Notes: generated by a model from the sequence alone, not told the origin. Shown: positions 1-9,631, counted from the first letter of the stretch. The stretch is 64,000 bases of DNA from Halapricum hydrolyticum (GCF_025517535.1 NZ_JAOPKC010000001.1:372001-436000), one strand, 5' to 3'. A program made the numbers and translations.

Positions 1-190
1 GAGCTGTTCGATCCGCATCGCTATCGGATTGGGCACTCGATCATTTATATTGCTCGACACGGGATGGCAGGCCGCGTCGGCGGTGTCGCCCGACGAAATC
101 GAGAGAAGGGCCGGAACGACTTTGAATATCACAAGTCACCGACCACATTGCCCCACTTCTTTATGTAGGGTGCTACCAGTCGTTATACTG

Positions 191-1147
191 ATGTCTGATA
201 TCGACGCCGACATCGATCGGGACGTCGACGAGCTCGAAGAGAACATCGACCGCAATTCCGGGTACGACCACGAGGCTGCAAGCGAGATCCAGACGTCGAT
301 CGCGAAACTGGAGGACTCCTCGGTCGAGATCGTCGAGCGGGCTGACTATATCAAGGAACTCACCGCCGAGCAATATCAGGGGATGGACAAAGTTTCCGAC
401 GAGATATCGAACCTCAGCGCGGCCGTCGAGGAGGTCACCTCCTCGACCCAGCAGGTCTCGGCGTCCAGCCAGGAGGCCGAGCGGCTCGCAGAGCGGGGTC
501 AGCGTGTTGCCGACGAAACGATCGGCGTGATGGAATCGATCAGCGAGGCCTCAGAGAGCGTCAGCGAGGACGTCCGGACGATCCAGGCGAGCGTCGAGGA
601 GATCGACGAGGTCGTCGAGATCATCAACGATATCGCCGACCAGACCAACATGTTGGCGCTGAACGCATCAATTGAGGCCGCCCGTGCAGGCGAGGCGGGC
701 GAGGGATTCGGCGTCGTCGCTGACGAGGTCAAATCCCTGGCCGAACAGGCCCAAGAGGAGGCCGCCCGGATCGAGGGAATGGTCGCCGATATCCAGGGCG
801 ACACGGAAAACGCCGTCGACAGCCTCGAAGAGAGCAACGAGGAGATTGAGCGCGGAATCGACAGCGTCGGCGAAGCCATGGACGTCCTCGAAGAACTCGG
901 TGACGCAGTCCAGGAGATCAACGCTGGTATTCAGGAGGTCGCCAGCGCAACCGACCAGCAGGCAGCCTCCGCCGAGGAGATCGCCAGCATGATCGATCAG
1001 TCGACGACCAACGCCGAAGATATCGCCGACGAGGTCGGAGAGATCGTCGGCGAGATCGACGACCAGACCGACCAAATCGTCGACGTCAATCGGGCCGTCG
1101 AGGACCTCGTCGAGGATCTCGCCCGGAACACCGCCACCGACGACTAG
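191..1147 (+). CDS. Soluble methyl-accepting chemotaxis transducer
   Basis: Cytoplasmic transducer of 318 residues that would signal to CheA/CheW in the taxis array. There is no membrane segment and no HAMP or PAS domain; almost the whole chain is a heptad-rich coiled coil. The hairpin tip is clear around residues 145-185, with the conserved stretch NMLALNASIEAARAGEAGEG. The N-terminal 50 residues are very acidic (DADIDRDVDELEEN) and presumably hold whatever sensing function exists; no known sensor fold is visible. The ATG at 191 was chosen because the in-frame extension upstream (to 29) is not acidic and looks non-coding. The stop overlaps the stop of the convergent ahcY gene by a few bases. 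Family assignment is secure; the stimulus is unknown. Confidence 0.88.
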   Translation: MSDIDADIDRDVDELEENIDRNSGYDHEAASEIQTSIAKLEDSSVEIVERADYIKELTAEQYQGMDKVSDEISNLSAAVEEVTSSTQQVSASSQEAERLAERGQRVADETIGVMESISEASESVSEDVRTIQASVEEIDEVVEIINDIADQTNMLALNASIEAARAGEAGEGFGVVADEVKSLAEQAQEEAARIEGMVADIQGDTENAVDSLEESNEEIERGIDSVGEAMDVLEELGDAVQEINAGIQEVASATDQQAASAEEIASMIDQSTTNAEDIADEVGEIVGEIDDQTDQIVDVNRAVEDLVEDLARNTATDD

Positions 1148-2424
1148 GTCCCGTGCTGCCAGGAATCCATGTACTCGCGCTGCTCGGGCGTTAGCTCGTC
1201 GATCTCGATCCCTTCGGCGTCCAGTTTGATCTCCGCGACTTCGCGATCGAGCCGGTCCGGGATCTCGTGGACTCCGGCGTCGTACTGGTCGCCATTGGTG
1301 GCCATCTCTCGGGCAGCGACCGCCTGGATCCCGAAGCTCTGGTCCATGACCTCGACGGGGTGGCCCTCGGCTTTCGGCGCGGCGAGGTTGACCAGCCGCC
1401 CCTCCGCGAGAACGTTCAGCTGGCGGCCGTCAGGCATGACGTAGCCGGTGACGCCGTCTCTCGCCTCGAACACTTCGGTGGCCATCACTTCGAGGTGGTC
1501 GAGGTTGATCTCGACGTCGAAGTGACCGGCGTTGGCCAGCACCGCGCCGTCCTGCATCACGTTGAAGTGCTCCTGGGTGATCACGTCCCGGTTGCCGGTG
1601 GTCGTCACGAAGATGTCGCCCTCGCGGGCGGCCTCATCCATCGTCGTGACCTCGAAGCCCTCCATGTGGGCCTCCAGCGCCTGGCGCGGATCGATCTCGG
1701 TGACGATCACGTCGGCGTTCATCCCGGCGGCCTTCTTGGCGACGCCCTTGCCACACTGGCCGTAGCCGCCGACGACGACAGTCTTGCCGGCGATCGCGAG
1801 GTTCGTCGTGAGCTCGATCGCGACCATCGAGGCCTCGCCGGTTCCGTGGACGTTGTCGAACAACCGTTTCATCGGCGTGTCGTTGACGGCAAACATCGGA
1901 TAGTCGAGTGCGCCGTCGTCGTCCATCGCCCGCAGACGATGGACGCCCGTCGTCGTCTCCTCACAGCCGCCGACGATGGAATCGATCAGTTCGGGGTACT
2001 CCTCGTGGATGAGAAAGACCAGATCCGCGCCGTCGTCGATAGTGATCGTCGGATCGTGGTCGATCACGGCGTGCATGGCGTCGTAGTACTCCTCGTCGTC
2101 GACGCCGCGTTTGGCGTAGGAGGTGATGTCGTCGTGGGCATCCAGCGCTGCCGAGACGTCGTCGTGGGTCGACAGCGGGTTGCAACCGGTGATCGCGACT
2201 TCCGCGCCAGCGGCCGCGAGCGCCTCGGTCAGGACAGCGGTCGTCGCCTCGACGTGCATCGCCATGGCGACGGTCTCGCCTGCAAGCGGTTGCTCGGCTT
2301 CGAAGTCCTCGCGGAGCGACTCGACGATCGACATGTGCTGGCGCGCCCAGTCGATCTTCTTGCGCCCCGATTCGACGGCCGACTCGACGTCATCGAGTTG
2401 CTCGGAGATGGGCTCTCCTGTCAT
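1144..2424 (-). CDS. ahcY: Adenosylhomocysteinase (S-adenosyl-L-homocysteine hydrolase)
   Basis: Hydrolyses S-adenosylhomocysteine to adenosine and homocysteine, keeping methyltransferases free of product inhibition. The protein is 426 residues, normal for the family. The NAD-binding Rossmann segment is plain (GKTVVVGGYGQCGKG around residues 205-220), preceded by NVHGTGEAS and followed by TEIDPRQALEAHMEGF; the C-terminal half carries GHFDVEI. The start MTGEPISEQ at 2424 was chosen over an in-frame extension whose composition is Arg/Val/Pro-rich and unlike the rest. It is divergent from the aldolase gene, with about 170 bases between them. Confidence 0.95.
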   Translation of the reverse strand: MTGEPISEQLDDVESAVESGRKKIDWARQHMSIVESLREDFEAEQPLAGETVAMAMHVEATTAVLTEALAAAGAEVAITGCNPLSTHDDVSAALDAHDDITSYAKRGVDDEEYYDAMHAVIDHDPTITIDDGADLVFLIHEEYPELIDSIVGGCEETTTGVHRLRAMDDDGALDYPMFAVNDTPMKRLFDNVHGTGEASMVAIELTTNLAIAGKTVVVGGYGQCGKGVAKKAAGMNADVIVTEIDPRQALEAHMEGFEVTTMDEAAREGDIFVTTTGNRDVITQEHFNVMQDGAVLANAGHFDVEINLDHLEVMATEVFEARDGVTGYVMPDGRQLNVLAEGRLVNLAAPKAEGHPVEVMDQSFGIQAVAAREMATNGDQYDAGVHEIPDRLDREVAEIKLDAEGIEIDELTPEQREYMDSWQHGT

Positions 2425-2596
2425 GTCCGGACCAACGGACACCGGGGGCAAAACCCTGCCGAAGCGCGGTCGGTATTGAACCGACAGAAGCGACACGCAC
2501 GCAAGCATCGAAGCGCCGTATCCGTCCACCCCGTCCCGGTCGCGATTCCACACCAATTATTACGGCGGCGAGTAAATAGTAAAGCGGTGACAACAG

Positions 2597-3592
2597 ATGC
2601 CATTCTACGGCGGTAACGAGCTCAGCCAGGTGTACGACAAGGCCCTCGAAGAGGACTTCGGGCTGGTCGCCAGTAACATCGCCGAGTCGGACGTGATGAT
2701 GGGACTGATGGAGGGTGCCGCTTCCGTCGATTCGGACCTGCTCCTTCAGATGAGTGCCGGGGCGTGCCGGTTCGCCGGCAACGGTGACGCCGAGGCCGGA
2801 CTGCGCGCGATGGGCAACTACATCGAGACCATCTCCGAGCAGTACGACATCGGCGTGTTCCTCAACATGGATCACCAGACCGACATGGAGTTCATCGAGA
2901 TGCAGGTCGAGAGCGACATCCCCTCCTCGATCATGATCGACGCCTCCCACGAGGACTTCGAGGAGAACATCCGCCAGTCGAAGAAGGTCGTCGACATGGT
3001 CGAAGAGAAGGACGCCGACATCCTCGTCGAAGCCGAACTCGGCCAGATCAAGGGCGTCGAAGACGAGATCGTGGCCGAAGAGGCCTTCTACACCGACCCC
3101 GACGACGCCGTCGAGTTCGTCGAGCGAACCGGCGCGGATCTGCTGGCGATCTCGGTCGGCACCCAACACGGCGTCGCCAAGGGCAAGGATCTGGAACTGC
3201 GCCCGGATCTCACCAGCGAGATCAGCGAGACGCTGGCCGATCACGGCCTTGAGATCCCGCTCGTGCTCCACGGCACCTCCGGGCTTCAGCCGGCCCAGGT
3301 CGAGGACATGATGGGGCGCGGTATCTGCAAGATGAACAAGGACACCCGCTACCAGTACGAGTACACGCGGACGCTGTTCGATCACTACCTCGACCACAAG
3401 GACGAGATCGTCCCGCCGGAGGGCGTCGAGGACCAGCGTGACAGCTTCTACAACGACACTGAGTGGTCGCCCAACAAGGACCACTTCGACCCGCGCGTCG
3501 GCGGTCGGTTGGTCCGCGAACGCATCGCCGAGGTCCACGCCGACCTCGCGGAGCTGTCGGGCTCGGCCGGCAACTCGATGTTCCCCAAGTAG
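2597..3592 (+). CDS. fba: Class II fructose-bisphosphate aldolase
   Basis: Predicted to cleave or form fructose 1,6-bisphosphate in the cytosol (lower glycolysis/gluconeogenesis). The 331-residue chain shows the class II pattern: a zinc ligand in NMDHQTD (near residue 93), the conserved EAELGQIKGVEDE segment (near 145), the zinc His in VGTQHGVAKG and the phosphate-binding VLHGTSG. Halophilic archaea are known to use class II aldolases, unlike many archaea. An A/T-rich stretch (about 2555-2580) upstream of the ATG is a plausible promoter. Which ketose phosphate is the true substrate cannot be read here; the related tagatose-type enzymes are the alternative. Confidence 0.88.
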   Translation: MPFYGGNELSQVYDKALEEDFGLVASNIAESDVMMGLMEGAASVDSDLLLQMSAGACRFAGNGDAEAGLRAMGNYIETISEQYDIGVFLNMDHQTDMEFIEMQVESDIPSSIMIDASHEDFEENIRQSKKVVDMVEEKDADILVEAELGQIKGVEDEIVAEEAFYTDPDDAVEFVERTGADLLAISVGTQHGVAKGKDLELRPDLTSEISETLADHGLEIPLVLHGTSGLQPAQVEDMMGRGICKMNKDTRYQYEYTRTLFDHYLDHKDEIVPPEGVEDQRDSFYNDTEWSPNKDHFDPRVGGRLVRERIAEVHADLAELSGSAGNSMFPK

Positions 3593-3596
3593 AGGT

Positions 3597-4760
3597 CTAG
3601 AAGAACTCCCGCAACTGCACGTTTTCTTGCGGAAACAGCGCTCCGAGCGTCGCTGCTGTCTTTTCCCCACAGTCCAGTCCATGCTCGCGAACATCTGCGA
3701 CCGGTCGGTAGCCGATGAGCAACTGTGCGAGCGTCCCCACGTCGACGGTCGCGTCCGGGTCGGCCCGCGTCGGTTCGCACGTTCCGGTGCCGTTCTCGAC
3801 GGTTAGTTCGAACCGTCGGTCGTCTCCGATGGGATCAGTGACCTCGAAGACGACACGGGCGGCGATGTCGTCGGGGTAGGGACAGGACTCCAGCGCGAGC
3901 GCCGGGTCCGTGACCCGGATCATCGGGCCGGCGTGGACCGAACACGAGACCGCATTGGGGTCTGCAACCGCATCGAGCAACGCGCCCTCCTCGGCGAGCG
4001 TGAGTTCGACAGCCTCGACCTGCGAGTCGTGCGTGCCGAGCAGACCGAGCAGGTGACGGCGCGCGTCCCGGTCGGCCGCCGAGAAGTCGTCGACGCCGAG
4101 CACGTCGCTGTCGTTCGCCGATTCGAACGTATACGTGACGTACCCCCGAAGCTCGTCGCCATCGTGCCAGGCATAGGCCCAGGGCGGATCGTCGCCGAAG
4201 GTCCGACTTCGCCACCACTGTTCGCTCCGGCCCATTGACAGCGTCGTCCCCTCGCCGTGCGCGCGCTGGACGCGTTCGAGGCGCTGCCAGTCGTCGGGAC
4301 CGACGCGCTCGTAGGTGCCGCGGGCGGTCGTCCCCGCGGCCGCAAGTTGCGCTGGCGGGAGTTCGTATATCGTGTAGCGGTCGGAGATTGCCCAGCCGAA
4401 CTGGCGGTAGAAAGCGTGTTCGAACGGCCACAGTGCAGCCAGTCCGAGCCCGCGTTCGCGGGACTCCGCGAGCAGCCCTGCGAGAAGTGTCTCGACGTTG
4501 CCCGAACGGCGGTGTTCCGGCGGCGAGGAGACGGCGGCGATCCCGCTGATCGTCGTCCACACATCGCGGAGACGCACGTCGAGTTCGTACAGCGCACCCG
4601 TCGAGAGGAGCCGATCGCCCTCGTAGCAGCCGTAGCGATCGGCGATCCGGTCCGGAACTGACAGCTCTGACTGGGGTCCGTCTTCGGGGTGGAAGGCGTA
4701 CTGGACGAGTCGGCGATAGCGCTCGAAATCGGACTCTGGAACGCGTCGAACGACCGGCAT
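3597..4760 (-). CDS. GNAT family N-acetyltransferase, Eis-like
   Basis: Acetyl-CoA-dependent N-acetyltransferase of 387 residues. The N-terminal GNAT domain contains the acetyl-CoA loop region (VSSPPEHRRSGNVETLL, about residues 77-93), with the Eis-type ALWPFEHAFYRQFGW segment after it; the second GNAT-like half and a C-terminal SCP2-like domain (from about residue 290) complete the three-domain Eis architecture. Eis proteins acetylate amines such as aminoglycosides in bacteria; the natural substrate in haloarchaea is not known. Convergent with the aldolase, stops only a few bases apart. Confidence 0.8.
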   Translation of the reverse strand: MPVVRRVPESDFERYRRLVQYAFHPEDGPQSELSVPDRIADRYGCYEGDRLLSTGALYELDVRLRDVWTTISGIAAVSSPPEHRRSGNVETLLAGLLAESRERGLGLAALWPFEHAFYRQFGWAISDRYTIYELPPAQLAAAGTTARGTYERVGPDDWQRLERVQRAHGEGTTLSMGRSEQWWRSRTFGDDPPWAYAWHDGDELRGYVTYTFESANDSDVLGVDDFSAADRDARRHLLGLLGTHDSQVEAVELTLAEEGALLDAVADPNAVSCSVHAGPMIRVTDPALALESCPYPDDIAARVVFEVTDPIGDDRRFELTVENGTGTCEPTRADPDATVDVGTLAQLLIGYRPVADVREHGLDCGEKTAATLGALFPQENVQLREFF

Positions 4761-4855
4761 GCAACGTCGATGGATCGGCTCCTACAAGACGCTTCTCAAC
4801 GGGCACTGCTTACGGAGTGCAAGGAGAAAGCCGGCCCGTCAGGGCGGGGAGAGCG

Positions 4856-5485
4856 TCAAAAGAGGAAGAACGCGATTGCCCCGCCGATCGTCGGGACCGC
4901 ACTCGCGGCCCAGACCGGCCGGCTCCAGCGCATGACCTTCTTTCCGTCCAGCGGTCCGAACGGGAGCATATTGAACCCGGCGAGCAGGACGTTGATGATC
5001 ACGCCGAGATACCCGATCGTTCCCAGCAGACCGAACCCGGCGGCCTCACCGCCGATCCAGACTCCGGCGAAGACGGCGACCAGCGCGACGTTGACGGCCG
5101 GGCCAGCCAGCGCGATCAATCCCTGTTCGCGGGCCGTGATCCGGCCGCGGTGATAGACCGCGCCCGGTGCGGCGAACAGAAAGCCCGCGAGACCCGCCAT
5201 CACAGCCAGAAAGAGCATGCTGTAGTCGGCGCGGAACTCGGCGAGCTGGCCGTAGTGGACCGCGACGACCTTGTGGGCGAGTTCGTGCAACAGGAACCCG
5301 ATCCCGGCGGTGAGCATGCTGAGGACGAACCCGTAACCGAGCACCACCAGCAGTTCCGACGGCACGGGGCCACCGAGCAACAGCCTGAGCTGGCGGTTGA
5401 AGTAAAAGGCCGTAAACGCCACGCCGAGCGCGACCCAGGCGACAGCGAGATCGCGAAGTTCGCGCCCACTGAATCGGATGTTCAT
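4856..5485 (-). CDS. M50-family (site-2 protease-like) membrane metalloprotease
   Basis: Integral membrane zinc metalloprotease of 209 residues. The active-site motif HELAH sits in a predicted membrane segment (FLLHELAHKVVAVHYG, near residue 68), and a second zinc-ligand region is suggested by NMLPFGPLDGKK near residue 172 (the NxxPxxxLDG pattern of the family). About five or six hydrophobic segments are visible. It lies 28 bases downstream of the TraB-family gene on the same strand, so the two are probably co-transcribed. The substrate is unknown; regulated intramembrane proteolysis is the usual role. Confidence 0.85.
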   Translation of the reverse strand: MNIRFSGRELRDLAVAWVALGVAFTAFYFNRQLRLLLGGPVPSELLVVLGYGFVLSMLTAGIGFLLHELAHKVVAVHYGQLAEFRADYSMLFLAVMAGLAGFLFAAPGAVYHRGRITAREQGLIALAGPAVNVALVAVFAGVWIGGEAAGFGLLGTIGYLGVIINVLLAGFNMLPFGPLDGKKVMRWSRPVWAASAVPTIGGAIAFFLF

Positions 5486-5513
5486 CGCGGAATCACATCC
5501 AGTATGACGTCCA

Positions 5514-7103
5514 TCACGAGATCACGTCCAGGACGATCCGGGCACCGTTTTCGACGCCGTCGAGCATCAGGTCGACGATCCCGGGGATACCGCCGACCTC
5601 TGCCGACATGTACGGGAGCACGATGAACACGAAGCCGTAGCTGGCGATCATGCTCCCGACGTTCGTCATCGCGACGATAGCGATCAACCGAAAGAGCGGC
5701 ACGTCAGTCAGCCGGCCGTAGAGTTCACCGAGCGGGGCCTCCTCGTCGCTGACGATCTCGTTGAGCGTGGAGATGTCGGCGATGTTGACGTCGATGTAGC
5801 GCAACTCGACGTATCCTGCGAACCAGCCCGGCGCGAGCAGCGGGTTGACGCTAGTCAGCCAGGCGATACCGCCCCCGACTAGCGCAGAGGGCCAGTGAGC
5901 CCCTGCGAGTTTCGCCAGACTCAGCGCGGCGATCCCGTTGACGAGGAACCACGCGACCAGCAGCCGGATCACCCAGCCTTCCTTCGCGCCACCGAGGACG
6001 AGCAGCCCGAAGAAGACGGCGAACCCGACAGTGAACAGGTAGCCGAAGAGCTTGTACAGCGAGAACCGCTTCTGCTTGAGCGTCCCTGTGATCGACTCCA
6101 TCGGCGGAAGCGTCTCGGGGTTGTCGAGATACGACTGGATCCCCGCGCGGTGGCCCGCCCCGACGACGGCGACGACATCGTAGCCCGCCTCGCGCAGGGC
6201 GACCAGCCGGTGGGCGATGAACGCGTCGCGCTCGTCGATCAGCGCCTCCGCACCACCCGGAGAGAACTGGCGAAACTCCTCCATCATCGCCGAAACGACG
6301 TCCGTGTCGGTCAACTCCTCGATGTCGAACTCCTCGTATTCGGTGTCGGTGTCGAGCGCATACGAGAGCAGTGCGGCGATCGGCAAGCCGACCAGCAGCG
6401 TGATCGCTCCCGCGAGGAGGACGCCGTCGAGCAACACCAGCAGCGACCCGCCGACCAGCGGCACGGCGTCGGCGAGGCCGGGCGTCAACAGGAGCGGACC
6501 GGCGACGAGTTCCGCCCCGAAGGCGACGAACAGCCCGAGGGACGCACCGATCCCGAGTCCGGCGCCGAGCGTGCCGACCATCCCGGCCAGCAGCCCGCCG
6601 AACATCGTCGCCTTCTCTCTCGCCGAGAGGCGCTGCCAGAATCGCTGGATCGTCGTCTGGATGTCCCGGTCGACAAGCGCGACGCCGAGTCCGTGTTCCT
6701 CGGCGGTCTCGACGGCGGCCATCATGTCCGCGCCGGGTTCGATGTCGAAGCGCTCTCCCAGTCGCGTCTGGACGTACGAGAGCATCCAGTAGGCCAGGAA
6801 CTGAAAGACCGTGTTGCCGTGCAAGAGATCGCTCGCGTCCAGGTCCTCGGGCGTCCCGCCTTTCATCTGGCGGTAGCGGCCCTCGTCGAGTTCGACGGCC
6901 ACGACGTCCGGCTGGCGGTCGGCGATCGTCTCTTCGACTTCTTCGACGCTCGCCGAGGAGACGTGAGCCGTCCCGACGAGTTCGACACTCCCCTCCCCAT
7001 CGGACGGTTCGAGTCGCTGAACGGCGGTCTCGCCGTCCGGTGACGGAGGCCGCCCCGACGCCACCCCCTCGGGATCGCTCCCCGAGTCGACGTGATCACT
7101 CAT
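5514..7103 (-). CDS. TraB family membrane protein
   Basis: Protein of 529 residues in the TraB/PrgY family. The N-terminal cytosolic domain has the family signature (VELVGTAHVSSASVEEVEE near residues 40-58, followed by DVVAVELDEGRY) and a second conserved part VGAGHRAGIQSYL near residue 315. The central (about 165-245) and C-terminal (355-515) regions carry multiple hydrophobic membrane segments. TraB/PrgY proteins are known to limit production of mating pheromone in Enterococcus and resemble metalloproteases of the Tiki/erythromycin-esterase-like superfamily; the archaeal role is not established. Pairing with an M50 protease immediately downstream suggests a membrane proteolysis or quality-control unit (inference). 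Confidence 0.85.
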   Translation of the reverse strand: MSDHVDSGSDPEGVASGRPPSPDGETAVQRLEPSDGEGSVELVGTAHVSSASVEEVEETIADRQPDVVAVELDEGRYRQMKGGTPEDLDASDLLHGNTVFQFLAYWMLSYVQTRLGERFDIEPGADMMAAVETAEEHGLGVALVDRDIQTTIQRFWQRLSAREKATMFGGLLAGMVGTLGAGLGIGASLGLFVAFGAELVAGPLLLTPGLADAVPLVGGSLLVLLDGVLLAGAITLLVGLPIAALLSYALDTDTEYEEFDIEELTDTDVVSAMMEEFRQFSPGGAEALIDERDAFIAHRLVALREAGYDVVAVVGAGHRAGIQSYLDNPETLPPMESITGTLKQKRFSLYKLFGYLFTVGFAVFFGLLVLGGAKEGWVIRLLVAWFLVNGIAALSLAKLAGAHWPSALVGGGIAWLTSVNPLLAPGWFAGYVELRYIDVNIADISTLNEIVSDEEAPLGELYGRLTDVPLFRLIAIVAMTNVGSMIASYGFVFIVLPYMSAEVGGIPGIVDLMLDGVENGARIVLDVIS

Positions 7104-7280
7104 CGACCACTAGTAGCAGGCCTGACTCTCTTACGGTTGTCGGAGTCTGCACACTGTCGTTCCGCGAGGCCAATCGCCACACTGGGACAAAGAATACATC
7201 AAGTGTCGATATTTTCCCCATAGTAACTATAATTGTCCTACAATATTCCATCATAGAAGATATTCTCAGATATTTCAAAA

Positions 7281-7289
7281 TATTTTTAA
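7281..7289 (+). promoter_or_regulatory. TATA-like box for the sugar transporter gene
   Basis: TATTTTTAA lies 26-34 bases upstream of the ATG at 7315, the spacing expected of a leaderless haloarchaeal transcript. The whole interval 7190-7300 is unusually A/T-rich compared with its surroundings. Confidence 0.6.
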
Positions 7290-7314
7290 CCAGATTTGCG
7301 ATAGGGCCGGGCGT

Positions 7315-8685
7315 ATGTCGACAGCAAACATCCGTAGTGTGTTACGAGGAGGCGATGGGTCGTTTATTTACCTCACGTCCGCGCTCGCGGCGCTGAACGG
7401 GTTGTTGTTCGGTTTCGACACGGGCATCATCTCGGGTGCGTTCCTGTTCATCAAGGACACCTTCGTGATGTCGCCGCTAATCGAAGGCGTCGTCATGAGC
7501 GGCGCGATGGGCGGCGCAATGCTCGGGGCAGCACTCGGCGGTCGGCTGGCCGACGTGCTCGGCCGTCGACGGATGATTCTTCTCGGAGCGGGCGTCTTCT
7601 TCGTCGGGTCGCTGACCATGGCGATCGCGCCGAGCGTTCCCGTGCTTGTCGCGGGGCGGCTGATCGACGGCGTCGCCATCGGCTTCGCGTCGATGGTCGG
7701 CCCGCTGTACATCTCCGAGATCGCACCGCCGAAGATCCGCGGTGCGCTCACCTCGCTGAACCAGCTGATGGTCACTGTCGGGATCCTGGTCTCGTATCTC
7801 GTCAACTTCGCGTTCGCCGACGCAGGGGCGTGGCGGATCATGCTCGGTGCCGGGATGGTTCCCGCGCTCGTGCTCGCTATCGGGATGACCAAGATGCCCG
7901 AGAGCCCGCGCTGGCTCTACGAGCAGGGTCGGACGGACGAGGCGCGTGCCGTCCTTAGTCGAACCCGCCAGGGAGACGTCGGTGAGGAACTCGACGACAT
8001 CGAGCGCGTCGTCGAGAAGCAATCGGGAACGTCCGTCCGCGATCTGATCGAGCCGTGGCTCCGCCCGGCGCTGATCGTCGGGCTCGGGCTCGCGGTCTTC
8101 CAGCAGATCACCGGCATCAACGCCGTGATGTACTACGCGCCGACGATCCTCGAATCGACCGGCTTCGGCAGTGTCACGTCAATCCTCGCGACCGTCGGCA
8201 TCGGTGCGATCAACGTCATCATGACGGTCGTCGCGATATCGCTCATCGACCGCGTCGGTCGTCGCGCCCTGCTGCTTGTCGGAACTGGCGGCATGGTTCT
8301 CACGCTGGGTGTGCTCAGCTTCGTCTTCTACGTCCCCGGACTCTCGGGTGCGCTCGGCTGGATTGCGACCGGCAGTCTGATGGCGTTCGTCTCGTTTTTC
8401 GCCATCGGACTCGGGCCGGTGTTCTGGCTGCTCATCTCCGAGATTTACCCGCTGTCGGTCCGCGGGAACGCCATGGGGATCGTCACCGTCGCCAACTGGG
8501 GCGCGAACCTCCTCGTCTCGCTGACCTTCCCGATACTGACCTCGGGCGTCGGCACGTCGGCGACCTTCCTGCTGTTCGGCGCGTCCAGCCTGATCGCACT
8601 CGCGTTCACGTATCGACTCGTGCCGGAGACCAAGGGCCGCTCGCTGGAGGACATCGAGATGGAACTCCGCGAAAACATCCCCTGA
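7315..8685 (+). CDS. Sugar porter family MFS transporter
   Basis: Twelve-helix major facilitator of the sugar porter (glucose/xylose/arabinose) family, 456 residues. Signatures seen: GFDTGIISGAF in helix 1, GRRRMILLGA after helix 2, MPESPRWLYEQGR at the end of helix 6, QQITGINAVMYYAP in helix 7 and PETKGRSLEDIE at the C-terminus. Together these are diagnostic of the family. A proton or sodium symport mechanism and the precise sugar are not visible. Expressed alone from its own A/T-rich promoter. Confidence 0.92.
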   Translation: MSTANIRSVLRGGDGSFIYLTSALAALNGLLFGFDTGIISGAFLFIKDTFVMSPLIEGVVMSGAMGGAMLGAALGGRLADVLGRRRMILLGAGVFFVGSLTMAIAPSVPVLVAGRLIDGVAIGFASMVGPLYISEIAPPKIRGALTSLNQLMVTVGILVSYLVNFAFADAGAWRIMLGAGMVPALVLAIGMTKMPESPRWLYEQGRTDEARAVLSRTRQGDVGEELDDIERVVEKQSGTSVRDLIEPWLRPALIVGLGLAVFQQITGINAVMYYAPTILESTGFGSVTSILATVGIGAINVIMTVVAISLIDRVGRRALLLVGTGGMVLTLGVLSFVFYVPGLSGALGWIATGSLMAFVSFFAIGLGPVFWLLISEIYPLSVRGNAMGIVTVANWGANLLVSLTFPILTSGVGTSATFLLFGASSLIALAFTYRLVPETKGRSLEDIEMELRENIP

Positions 8686-8714
8686 CACGGAATACAGTAA
8701 CGATTTACCGCTCC

Positions 8715-8759
8715 GACCGCTCCGCGGTCGATTCGGAACAGACGGACAGTAATCCGTCT
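8715..8759. repeat. Two small inverted repeats downstream of the transporter
   Basis: GACCG at 8715-8719 pairs with CGGTC at 8725-8729, and AGACGGA at 8740-8746 pairs with TCCGTCT at 8753-8759. They lie 30-75 bases after the transporter stop and may act as a transcript 3' end structure; no T-run follows closely, so this is tentative. Confidence 0.4.
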
Positions 8760-8847
8760 GGGAGCGACCGTCGGATTTTTCCGCGAACTGCGATCCAGGA
8801 GGTGACGCTCCAGGACACCGACATTGTGACCGCTGGCAGGACCGCGA

Positions 8848-8991
8848 TCACTCCCGTGGGACGGCGATGTTCTGCATCGTACTGCCGCAGGTCGGACACG
8901 TGAGGTGGGTCTCGGTCGTCGTGATCCGCTTGCCGCAGCCGAGACACTCGTAGTGCGATTCTGTCGGTGTATACGGGTCTTCACCAGGCAT
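8848..8991 (-). CDS. Small rubrerythrin-like zinc-ribbon protein
   Basis: A 47-residue protein with two CxxC knuckles (YECLGCGK and LTCPTCGS), i.e. a zinc ribbon of the type annotated in haloarchaea as rubrerythrin-like domain proteins. The ATG at 8991 begins MPGEDPYTPTESHYEC, typical of this micro-family. Function unknown; such micro-zinc proteins are abundant in haloarchaea. Stands alone between the sugar transporter and a methyltransferase. Confidence 0.8.
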   Translation of the reverse strand: MPGEDPYTPTESHYECLGCGKRITTTETHLTCPTCGSTMQNIAVPRE

Positions 8992-9073
8992 GTGTGTGAA
9001 AAACATTCACACAGTAATAACGGTTTTGTGGAAACACTTGCCCAGTATCTAAGAGGATATTAAGAATATATTG

Positions 9074-9631
9074 CTATTCGATCAGGGCAGAGAGGACGAA
9101 TGTCTCTCGACGGTCGTTCGCTCGTTCGACCTCGAAGCCGGCTGATTCGAGCGCAGTCGCGGCCTCGGTGGCATCGAACCGCTCACCGAGCGGCGGGCCG
9201 CGTTCACCCGCGCCCGCCCTGCCCCAGTCGGCGATCGCGACGCGTGCGCCGGGGCGACAGACGCGTGCCAGTTCTGCGAGGGACTGCTCGCCCGCGAACT
9301 CGTGATACGTCATCGTCGAGTACGCTCCGTCCAGCGTATCGTCCTCGAAGGGCAGGTCTCCGACTTCGGCAGTCACTGGCTCGACGTTGTCCGGCAACCC
9401 CTTCTGCCGGTAGTAATCGTGCATCTCCTCCTGGACATCGACTGCGTAGATTTCTCCAACGTACGGCGCGACTTCGTCCGTGTAAAACCCCGTCCCGCTG
9501 CCGAGATCGGCGACCGTCGAATCCTCGTCCGGTTCGAACAGTGCGAGCAGTTCGTCGACCGAGACGTATTTGAACCGTGTCTGATCCTCCAGTCCGTCCG
9601 CCTGACTGCTATCGAACGTGTGAAATCCCAT
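9074..9631 (-). CDS. Class I SAM-dependent methyltransferase
   Basis: A 185-residue Rossmann-fold methyltransferase. Motif I is VADLGSGTGFYTDEVAP (about residues 43-59), motif II AVDVQEEM and motif III DLPFEDDTLDGAYS; ADWGRAG follows as the post-motif region. The ATG at 9631 (MGFHTFDSS) is preferred to an upstream in-frame start because homologous methyltransferases of this type begin close to that point and the extension is basic. Substrate is not predictable. Confidence 0.85.
   Translation of the reverse strand: MGFHTFDSSQADGLEDQTRFKYVSVDELLALFEPDEDSTVADLGSGTGFYTDEVAPYVGEIYAVDVQEEMHDYYRQKGLPDNVEPVTAEVGDLPFEDDTLDGAYSTMTYHEFAGEQSLAELARVCRPGARVAIADWGRAGAGERGPPLGERFDATEAATALESAGFEVERANDRRETFVLSALIE

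Noticed and set aside
1267..2616. Long plus-strand frame opposite ahcY
   Set aside because: Antisense shadow of a real gene; Val/Asp/His-rich composition typical of haloarchaeal reverse frames.
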